Assembly (NCBI RefSeq): GCF_028372415.1
Contig: NC_092872.1
Coordinates: 550,641,705 to 550,705,704 of the forward strand
Reading direction: 5' to 3'
Origin: Notamacropus eugenii
Taxonomy: Eukaryota; Chordata; Mammalia; Diprotodontia; Macropodidae
Length of the DNA stretch: 64,000 bases
Shown here one piece after another: positions 56,701 through 64,000 of the stretch. Numbering within the stretch: the stretch's first letter is position 1; each line of letters starts with the position of its first letter. Position numbers and translations under genes: made by a program. The notes under the pieces were generated by a model that was not told the DNA's origin, searched no databases, and saw nothing but the letters and a program-made list of their open reading frames with translations.

Positions 56701-57159
56701 GTCCTCACCCTTAGTGACTTAAAAGTAGGAGGCAATAGTTGTAACAATATCTGCAGTAGAAAGAAGTATGTAATAAATGACATATGAATGTAGAGATTAA
56801 GATTTTAAATATTCAGAGGCATTACTTTTATTTAGGAAAATCAGAGAAGGCATTTGAACTTGGTCTTGGACGTGGATTAGTTTAGATAATGATCGGGGAA
56901 AGATGAATCAGGGCATGGCCATTTGTATTCCATTCAAAATGGACAACATGAGAAAGGTATGAAAGCACCATGTATGTAAAAGGAGTAGTAAAGGCAGTCT
57001 AAATTGCGCTAAAGAATTGGATCTGTATCAGGAAATACCATTTAATAAGTCTGTAAAAGTAGATTTGGACCGGATTGTGACAGAATTTGAATACCAAGGA
57101 ATTGAATTTAGAATTTATTTGGTAGACATTGGTTTTTTGAGGGGACAAGAGATGTTATC

Positions 57160-57610
57160 AAAGTGGTGGCCATAGAGTGTGGGAGCTGTTTGACCCAGAG
57201 AACCCACTGCTAGGCATATGTCCTAAAGAGGTCAAGAACAAAAGTAAAGGTTACATATATACCAAAATATTCATAGCAGTACTTTTTTGTGGAAACATGG
57301 AATTCATTTGGGAGGCTATTTGTAGTAATCTGAGCATGAGCTCTCAAACTTTGGATGTTAATTGCAGAAATTGAGACCAAGTACTTCTTGGTCCTCAGAT
57401 ACTGTTTCCTCAATCCTTTGTCCTCTACTGTTTCTTGCAGCAGTTGACTTCCCTGGAATTGTATTCTAGTTCCCTTCCTACTTCTTTCACTGACTCTTCT
57501 TTGAGATTTTGTAGACCCGTCTATTTATACTTTTTTGTCTTTGTATCTCTAATGCTTACTGTAGTTGTTGGCACGTGGCAGGCATTTAATTAGTATTTAT
57601 TGATTGATAG
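57160..57610 (+). repeat. L1 3' fragment followed by an L2 3' end
   Basis: 57160-57300 has GGGAGCTGTTTGACCCAGAG and TACCAAAATATTCATAGCAG (L1 3' motifs). 57400-57610 ends in GGCACGTGGCAGGCATTTAA and TTAGTATTTATTG (L2-type). Confidence 0.5.
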
Positions 57611-57814
57611 TGATTCCCTGGCAGGGAATTCCTGCCAAACTAACAAACAAAACCCACAAAATCCTAAACCTTGTTCTTTAGATATTATTTTTGGTTCTTT
57701 TGGGCCTGTTTTTTGAGAAATCTGTCAGTGAAAAGAAGGAAAGTTTTGGGAATAGCTGAAGAGAATGAAGAAAAAATTTTTAAATGACAGGAGAGACTTA
57801 AATAATTTGTGTGT

Positions 57815-58015
57815 GTTTGCCCTTTGCTGCTGAAGAAGAACATGCCATCAGAGAAATAATGGCATGACTTGCACTTGACTTTGTTTTGAGGGAGGGAGGG
57901 CTGTGCAGGTCATCAGCCTCACTTCTCCTCCAGAGCTATCTGAATCCAGTGACCGGATTCATCAGGATGACTGGAGATAACCCAGCATGAGGCAATTGGG
58001 GTTAAATAATTTGTA
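57815..58015 (+). repeat. Dispersed marsupial repeat 'C' (copy 3, longest)
   Basis: GAAGAAGAACATGCCATCAG, ATGGCATGACTTGCACTTGA, GAGGGCTGTGCAGGTCATCA, CTGAATCCAGTGACCGGATT and GATGACTGGAGATAACCCAG. It matches the inverted copy at 22885-23085 along its length. Confidence 0.65.
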
Positions 58016-58489
58016 GGGAAAGGGACCAGTAGAGAATGAAAGAAATGTATCCCATAACACAGAGAAAGAGCAAGAAAGAGTAAGGGTCTGGAGAAAAATT
58101 AGAAAAGATGAAAACCAGTGAACAGATGGAAAGAAAACTTTTTTCTCTTAAAAAGGAGGGAAAGATTAAAGTAGATAAAATTAGAGATATTATTGAATGG
58201 ATAGGGGAAATGTACAGTGATAGATGGAATGGAAAGAATATAAAGAACTTTTGCCAGATAATTTCAATAAAATAGGAGATGAGTTCCTCTAATGATGATA
58301 AGGGATGTAGGTTAGAATCATTCGAGAAATATTGAGAAAGTTTGAAAGAACTGATGTGTGATTGAATTAAGAGATGATTTAAAGAATTTCCAAATAGCAG
58401 TTTAAGCCTTTTTAAGGTTAGATAACATTAATCTGTAGTAGATCTAGTTAACATTTTCTAGACTTTGGTACAGCATTGCTAGATTTTCC

Positions 58490-59130
58490 AGGAATGGAAT
58501 TAGAGAAAAAATAGAGTTGGAATAAAACAAGTTGGCAATTGGCATTGAAAGTTTAGCAATCTCAGAAAATGAAATTAGGCACACTATAAGGGAAATGATA
58601 AAAAAAGGAAATTCTTTTGTAGACAGTTTTAGAGGAGGATCTAACCAAATATTTAAAGAGAGATTAATTCTCATGATGTCCAGCTCATTCTCACTGACAA
58701 GAAAGTACTCAACAGAGTATCTTTTATGAGACAGATATGTTCCTAATAACTAAACCAGACAAGGCTAAGCAGAGAGACATATTGAACTTCACTAATAGAT
58801 ACTGACACAACAGTTTTTAAAAAATCATAGTGAAAACACTGCAACAGCATAATCAAAGATATTTCTTTATGACCAGGTTAGAATTATCCAGGAATTAACA
58901 ATTGGTTGTGGTAGTGAAGCCTTGGAAAGAAAGTGCAGTCTTTTTGATTAGTGAAGGGTTAAATAAATTTTTTTATATCAATGTAATGGAATATAAGAAG
59001 CAGTGAATATGAGGAATTCAGAAAAACACAGGAAGACCTATCAGCTGGTGTAACACTATGTAAGCAGACCCAAGGAAACAAAATACATAATGACTAAAAC
59101 GGTGTAAATTGAAAGAAAAAAATAGTAATA
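58490..59130 (+). mobile_element. Very degraded L1 ORF2 and 3' pieces
   Basis: 58555-58720 reads AISENEIRHTIREMIKKGNS and IFKERLI, like the ORF2 segment that reads [19 protein letters not shown] in the copy at 25996. Then ACCAGACAAGGCTAAGCAGA and ACCAGGTTAGAATTATCCAG follow, and 58960-59130 has L1 3'-end motifs (ATATCAATGTAATGGAATAT). Confidence 0.5.
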
Positions 59131-59413
59131 GAGTCTCTGTAATTCCAAAGACTGTACTTGGCTTTAGTTGGATTTTCTTTACTGTTTTTGTTTTTTTATT
59201 GTTACCAGGAACAGTTCTGATATGCCAGATAGGGAAAGAGATTAAAGGGAAGGAAGTTTAGGGGGTGGGAGATTGTGACCTAGAATAGTAAGTGTAGATG
59301 AAAAAGATAATGATACTTTTAACTAACTAGGCTGTCTCTTACTTAGTTTGAATTTGGGAGATTTTATTTTGTATAAATATATGAAAAACCAAATATTTCT
59401 CATGATTTTATAG

Positions 59414-59591
59414 AAAGGAGATACTCCTCTCCATATTGCCATTCGTGGCAGAAGCCGGAAGTTAGCAGAACTTCTTTTAAGAAATCCAAAAGATGGACGA
59501 CTGCTTTATAGGCCAAATAAAGCAGGAGAGACACCATACAACATTGACTGTAGCCATCAGAAAAGTATTTTAACTCAAATATTTGGAGCCA
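59414..59591 (+). CDS. KIDINS220: KIDINS220 exon 12, last ankyrin repeat and linker
   Basis: 178 bp, phase 0 at the start and phase 1 at the end, residues 368-427. It starts [20 protein letters not shown], the most canonical TPLHIA repeat of the stack, and continues through [20 protein letters not shown] to TQIFGA. This is the switch from the 99-bp ankyrin modules to irregular exons and leads into the KAP domain. The donor is GTAAGT at 59592. Confidence 0.94.
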
Positions 59592-60182
59592 GTAAGTACT
59601 TTATGTCTGAGTGAGTTTATTTTTCTTTAATGAAATACATTTCCTTTTTGAAAGTGTAAAGTAATCAGCTGTTTCAAGGAATGTGTGTTTGTGTGTGTAT
59701 GAGTGTATGCATTTATTTTTTTAATTGATCTAATCTACCTGTATTATATCTGTGGAACAAAAATTCCTGAACTACTTTTACATTGTCACATAATTGAAAT
59801 AGATAGTCTGTGAAATATTAAATATGCAAGGTTTTAACATGGGAAAAAATGAACATTATAAAGTAAGTGTTCATATGTGACTTTTTATATATATTGGGAA
59901 GCTTTAAACACAATTTATTAATATTTCTAATAGATCCAGAAAACAATTCAAGGTATAAAAGTTCTAAAAGTCCTTCTATTTAGTTTCTTATTTTGGCACA
60001 CATTTACTCAGATTTAATTTTTAATTTTCTTGAAGGCTATTTACATTCTTTATTTGAAAGGTAATTTTTTTTGTTTTCCTTGATTATATGAATCCAAAAA
60101 AGTAATACTATTTCGTATTACTTTCAAATGATATAAGTAAAATCATCTTTTAATACAATTGTGTGATATTTTTAATTTACAG
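59592..60182. other. Intron 12 (591 bp)
   Basis: AT-rich with a short GT run near 59682-59702. Nothing else; the acceptor is TTTTTAATTTACAG. Confidence 0.6.
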
Positions 60183-60347
60183 GACACTTGTCTCCTACTG
60201 ATGCCGATGGAGATATGCTTGGTTATGACTTGTATAGCAGTGCTCTGGCTGATATTCTTAGTGAACCAACCATGCAACCCCCCATTTGTGTGGGATTGTA
60301 TGCCCAGTGGGGAAGTGGGAAATCTTTTTTGCTCAAGAAATTAGAAG
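60183..60347 (+). CDS. KIDINS220: KIDINS220 exon 13, start of KAP NTPase domain with Walker A
   Basis: 165 bp, phase 1 to phase 1, residues 427-482. It reads [20 protein letters not shown]..., then [20 protein letters not shown]. The Walker A P-loop [11 protein letters not shown] lies at residues 464-474 (60293-60325), with Lys473 and Ser474 as nucleotide-phosphate and magnesium ligands. KAP-family P-loop NTPases have membrane segments inserted within the domain, which matches the next exon. The donor is GTAAAG. A decayed second copy of this exon lies at about 61835-61945 in the following intron. Confidence 0.95.
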
Positions 60348-62195
60348 GTAAAGTGATTGAAATAATTTTTATATGCATATATCTAAAGAGCACATTTCTA
60401 AGAATTTCTTGTAAGTTTTTAGATTATCATTAAAAATATTTTTAAAGAAAAGCATTATATGTAGGATTTTGTAAAGCATGATATAATCCCTGTTGTGGCA
60501 CTTCAAGCCCTGGCCTTACCTGGATGAAGTTCAGTCTCTAGGGGACTGGGCTCAAATCATATCACCTAAGAGTGAGGACTGCCTTTTTTTTTTTTTTGAC
60601 CCTTTTTTGTATTTCCAGTGTTTAGTGCTGTGTGTCTGACAATAAATAGTAATTACTTAATAAATGTTAATTGAATGACTGGCTTTAGCTTATTTTGTCC
60701 CCATCTGGAGTTTATTTTGAAACCTCAAAATACAGCTTGTGTCTAGGTGTTTACCAACTAGAGTGGTTAAAAGAGTCTTAGCTTGCATGCAACCGTACAA
60801 GGCAACAAAGCATAGTAGGCACAAGACAACATTTTTTTACTTCACAGAAAATAGAAAAGCACATAAAAGATTGACAATGGCCTATAAACAGTCAGTAAAA
60901 TTATTTTCTCCTTTCCATTGTTTGCTTTCACCCTAGTGACCTATCCAGGCCTTTAGCCTTACCTGAAAGGGTTGTACTTAACTTTTTTTTCACTCCCAAC
61001 ATTCTAGTGGTCCTTGCCTTTCACCCTAACCATCTATAAAGACCTGTAGCTATATGGTCCTAAGAACTTGAACTTCACTCCAGAAGGAGGTGAACCTAGG
61101 TCTGTTAAAGAAGCAGCCTCTTTCCCATCTGAATTGTACTAGTAGAGTAATTTGTGGTAGTAGCAGATGACAAAGTCCAAGTTTTTGCTTCTCTATATCA
61201 AGGTTCAGTCCTTTCTTGATCCTCAAGCTGTAGTGCCAAACGTGTGATCCTCAGTCCAAGAACTCTTGACATTCCTCCAGAAGGCTTGAATTCTGAAACT
61301 ATCTAATGACATTGTTTCCTTCTCAACAACAGAATACCATCCCTGAGTTTGAGAGATCAGGTCCCTGCCTCTCTACACTCGAATCCAAGATCCCTCCTCT
61401 ATTTAAGAGATTTTATCATATGATTCCACTGGCTTCTGCAGCCACTTGGATAAGAGGTCCCACCACTATATCTCATTGCCATGGGCAGGGAAATCCTGTG
61501 CAGTTGTATATGTGAGTGAGAGAGCATTTGCACCTAGTTGTACATGGTGTTCCTAGCCTTCCCTTCCCCTTCCCCAGTTTTCCAGTTTGCTCTTAAGTCT
61601 CTGTTTTTTGTTACATGCACAGCTCACACACAGTAGCCTGAACCAGTCACAATGTCTTGAAATGCTGAGATTTAATCTTCCATCCTCATTAAGTCAAATA
61701 AGTTGACTAACAAGTATTCAGCATTCATTGCCCCCAAATGTCCTTGATTTGTTCATCAGGCATCTTCATTAGCCATGTCAAAGTGACAAATAATGCTTTA
61801 CCTCTGCAACCAGAAGTGAATCAGTCTTGTTCGGAGTTCTCTCTCCTGTTGAGACAGATGTAGACATACTTGATTTTGAAATAGGCAAGAGTGCTTATAT
61901 GGAATTGTGTGCTCACCTTGGGGAAGTGGGAAATCTTATTGGTGGGTTTATATCTGTGTTCAAGGTGATTTTTCAAAAAGTTATCACATCATGAGTTTTT
62001 ATGAACAAATTATTTTGTTGTAAATTTCTTCAAAAAAAATGTTATGTAGAATGAGACATTAAAAATTACTAAAGTGCTCTTGCTTGTTCTGATTTTTTTG
62101 AAAGTGTTTTGCAGGTTTTGAAAATATTAGATCTTAAAATGATTTTGTATCTTCTCATTTCTATTCTTACGAGTTTTATCCTATTTCTCTTTCAG
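60348..62195. other. Intron 13
   Basis: 1.85 kb. An L2-type end is at about 60590-60680 (T13 run, then GTCTGACAATAAATAG and AATAAATGTTAATTGAATGA). 60950-61560 is GC-richer and unclassified. A decayed exon 13 copy lies at 61835-61945. The acceptor is CTATTTCTCTTTCAG. Confidence 0.5.
61835..61945 (+). pseudogene. Decayed duplicate of KIDINS220 exon 13
   Basis: After an AG at 61835-61836 the sequence continues TTCTCTCTCCTGTTGAGACA and GATGTAGACATACTTGATTT. Read in the phase of exon 13 it gives LSPVETDVDILDFEIGKSA, against [19 protein letters not shown] in the true exon. After AGTGCT about 43 bases of the exon are missing, which breaks the frame. It then resumes GGAATTGTGTGCTCACCT and TGGGGAAGTGGGAAATCTT (61919-61937), a 19-base exact match to the Walker A coding sequence of exon 13 (GIVCSPWGSGKSYW in that frame). 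Order and spacing rule out chance for me. It can no longer encode a P-loop in frame; no clear donor is seen. Confidence 0.75.
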
Positions 62196-62375
62196 ATGAG
62201 ATGAAGACTTTTGCTGGACAACAAATTGAACCTCTTTTCCAGTTCTCATGGCTTATAGTATTTCTTACATTGTTACTTTGTGGAGGATTGGGTTTATTGC
62301 TTGCTTTTACCGTGGATTTGAAACTTGGAATAGCTGTGGCTTTAAGCTTCTTGGCACTTCTGTATATATTCTTTA
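62196..62375 (+). CDS. KIDINS220: KIDINS220 exon 14, membrane segments 1 and 2
   Basis: 180 bp, phase 1 to phase 1, residues 482-542. It starts [20 protein letters not shown]. Two hydrophobic stretches follow: about residues 499-519 ([20 protein letters not shown] region) and about 525-545 ([17 protein letters not shown], finishing in exon 15). A short polar loop, TVDLK, lies between them. The pair forms the first hairpin through the plasma membrane, keeping the ankyrin stack in the cytosol. The donor is GTAAGT. Confidence 0.95.
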
Positions 62376-63160
62376 GTAAGTCTTTGCTTTCATGCTTTTC
62401 ACACATTGATAAATATGTCATATTTCATTGTTTTACTTAATATATTGACATTTTGTTTTCTTTTAATGAAAGTTAAAATTGCTGTTGCTGGAAGTTAACA
62501 TATAGTGAGTGGAAAAGTTTAACCAAATAAATTACATATACTTGCCTACTAATTCTTTTTACCATACTAACTGACCTGGAAAAAAGATGAATTCTAATTG
62601 GTTTCAGCAGCTTTTAAAATCTATTATGTAAAATTCTTTTTCCAGACATTGTTATAAGAAAACTTTAGTTACATATTGCTTCCACTAGACTTTATTTAAA
62701 TAAATTATGTTAACTATATTTTTCTAGTTGCAGAATTGAATAATTCCTTTAGTTTAGGGGAGCATCACTGTATTTTTCCTGAAACAAGGGTAATAAAAAC
62801 AATCCCTAATCCCTCATCCGAGTGTTATCTTCATTTGCAAGAAAAGAACTATTTATGTATTCCGCTACTTTATCAACCATAGATTTGTTTTTCTAATTGT
62901 TTTCCATAGGCTAATATTAAATTAGTCTAGAGACCGTAAATGTACATTAGTGAGAGGTGGGTGCTGGGTAGTATAATTGGATGGCTTAGGATTATGGCAC
63001 TGGGTATGGGGAAGTTGGCAATAAATTTAAAACTGACATAGTACATAATTCATTTGTGAGTCACTGAATGAAAGCTGACACTTGAATTTTATTCCTTAGG
63101 GAGACTAATGTGAAGTGGATTACCTAAAATGATTTCATCGGGTTTATTTTTGCATTTCAG
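62376..63160. other. Intron 14 (785 bp)
   Basis: AT-rich, no recognised repeat; the acceptor is TTTTTGCATTTCAG. Confidence 0.6.
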
Positions 63161-63326
63161 CTGTAATTTATTTTGGTGGTCGAAGGGAAGGGGAAAGTTG
63201 GAATTGGGCCTGGGTCGTAAGCACTAGGTTGGCAAGACATATTGGCTACTTGGAACTCCTCCTCAAACTGATGTTTGTAAACCCCCCTGAATTGCCAGAG
63301 CAAACTACAAAAGCCTTACCTGTCAG
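63161..63326 (+). CDS. KIDINS220: KIDINS220 exon 15, KAP domain continues
   Basis: 166 bp, residues 542-597 (the last codon is split). It starts [20 protein letters not shown] and continues [20 protein letters not shown] to TKALPV, with an AG that joins the next exon for Arg. The donor is GTGAGC. It encodes the end of the second membrane segment and the following cytosolic part. The next exon (in human beginning FLFTDYN) is outside the window. Confidence 0.94.
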
Positions 63327-64000
63327 GTGAGCTGAATGATTTTTGTTTCTCATTTCTTTCTTGGAAAATACTGTGCTATGTTCAGTCAAAAGTAAAAATT
63401 TAATGGATTAAGGAAAAATTTCTCTTCTGGTCATGTTAATTTTTTGATATGTACAAAATTCTATGGAACATATAATTTCAGAGGTTTTCTTTGGTGGTTT
63501 AATAGCTAAATTTGTTAATAATTTGTTGCCATGAAAGATGTAATGTGTTATTTGTTTGTAGGTATTTCCTAATTAAGCTTAATAGTAAATTGATAAAAAT
63601 TTTTTATTCATAATTGTATTTTAGAAACTCAGAGGCAATGATGCCTTAGTCTTCTCAGAAAATCAGCTGCACTCGTAACAGAAACTATATTATGAGTAAT
63701 TTTTTAAAAATTTTTTTATTTTCTTAAATTTATTGTGCAGTTTCAAAGTATTATTTACTATGAAATTTTATCCATTTTATGTTCCTTTCGGCTTTGGAGC
63801 ATAGATCAAAGAACAATAAGGAAAGGTTGCAAGAAGGCAGATTAAGCCATGATGTCAGGAAAAACATGTTCTCCATCATTAGCTATCTGAAGGCAGAGTG
63901 AGAGGCTTCAGGAGGCAGTGGAATTGGTTTCTCTGATTGGCAGAGTGACTACTTAGGATCATATCACCATAACTCTAGAGCTGCAGGCACTTGAGAGGCC
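63327..64000. other. Start of intron 15, to the window edge
   Basis: AT-rich to 63770. From about 63795 a stretch (GCAGATTAAGCCATGATGTC, GGAGGCAGTGGAATTGG) resembles the 3' part of an L3/CR1-type LINE, read in the + orientation, up to the edge. Confidence 0.4.

Larger units (their letters stand above)
3330..64000 (+). other. KIDINS220: KIDINS220 (ARMS) gene, 5' part, continues past the right edge
   Basis: One non-coding and 14 coding exons can be read on the + strand, all with GT-AG introns. Joined, the coding parts give 596 complete codons plus 2 bases without a stop. The order is a short N-terminal segment, about 12 ankyrin repeats, then a KAP-type P-loop NTPase with two membrane segments, which is the architecture specific to KIDINS220. 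Intron lengths are about 13.7, 13.0, 0.58, 9.7, 1.07, 2.9, 2.1, 4.0, 2.8, 0.8, 4.0, 0.59, 1.85 and 0.79 kb, with the last intron open at the edge. The protein (about 1770 residues in human) is a membrane scaffold, a protein kinase D substrate, and binds Trk and p75 neurotrophin receptors. Missing here are the rest of the KAP domain, the second pair of membrane segments, and the C-terminal signalling and PDZ-binding tail. Confidence 0.93.

Noticed and set aside
60159..60344. Alternative frame over exon 13 ([20 protein letters not shown])
   Set aside because: It is an out-of-frame shadow of the exon; the true frame carries the Walker A motif and joins exons 12 and 14 in phase.
1..64000. tRNA, rRNA or microRNA genes
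   Set aside because: The tRNA-like heads belong to SINEs, and no intact cloverleaf, rRNA segment or convincing conserved hairpin was found by eye; the only structural RNA relic is the 7SL pseudogene.

Overview
The window is vertebrate genomic DNA, almost certainly from a marsupial. The evidence is the repeat content: marsupial-type L1 3' ends, tRNA-derived SINEs whose tail resembles an RTE/BovB LINE, an RTE/BovB-like LINE, and many MIR and L2 relics. There are long introns, GT-AG splicing and a single CpG-island promoter. I cannot resolve the species.

One protein-coding gene fills the window on the + strand: the 5' part of KIDINS220 (ARMS, ankyrin repeat-rich membrane-spanning protein). I place a non-coding exon 1 at about 3330-3475 in a CpG island and 14 coding exons (exons 2 to 15) between 17235 and 63326. 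Joined, they give 1790 coding bases (596 codons plus 2 bases) with no frame break. They encode the ankyrin-repeat domain (residues about 4-400), the start of the KAP P-loop NTPase domain with its Walker A motif (residues 464-474), and the first two membrane segments (about 499-545). The gene continues beyond the right edge. The ankyrin exons are strikingly modular: eight of ten are exactly 99 bp and phase 0, one is 102 bp and one is 198 bp, so one exon equals one repeat except for the double exon.

Layout. 1-3250: intergenic, with a possible solo LTR and L2/MIR relics. 3250-4560: promoter, exon 1 and a GT-rich tandem array at the start of intron 1. Intron 1 (3476-17197): SINEs, MIRs and an RTE LINE with an inverted 5' half. 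Intron 2 (17343-30368): L1 pieces on both strands, including 2.7 kb with reverse-transcriptase fragments. Intron 4 (31144-40886): an L1 with visible target-site duplications and a degraded LINE of another, R2/NeSL-like kind. Intron 5: a 7SL RNA pseudogene. Intron 9: an L2 of about 1.5 kb. Intron 13: a decayed second copy of exon 13, which is the most unusual observation here.

The gene product is a scaffold at the neuronal plasma membrane that links neurotrophin (Trk/p75), ephrin and other receptors to downstream signalling. The PDZ-binding tail, the SAM-like region and the rest of the KAP domain lie outside this window. Gene identity and splice sites come from reading the sequence against remembered family knowledge; no database search was run.
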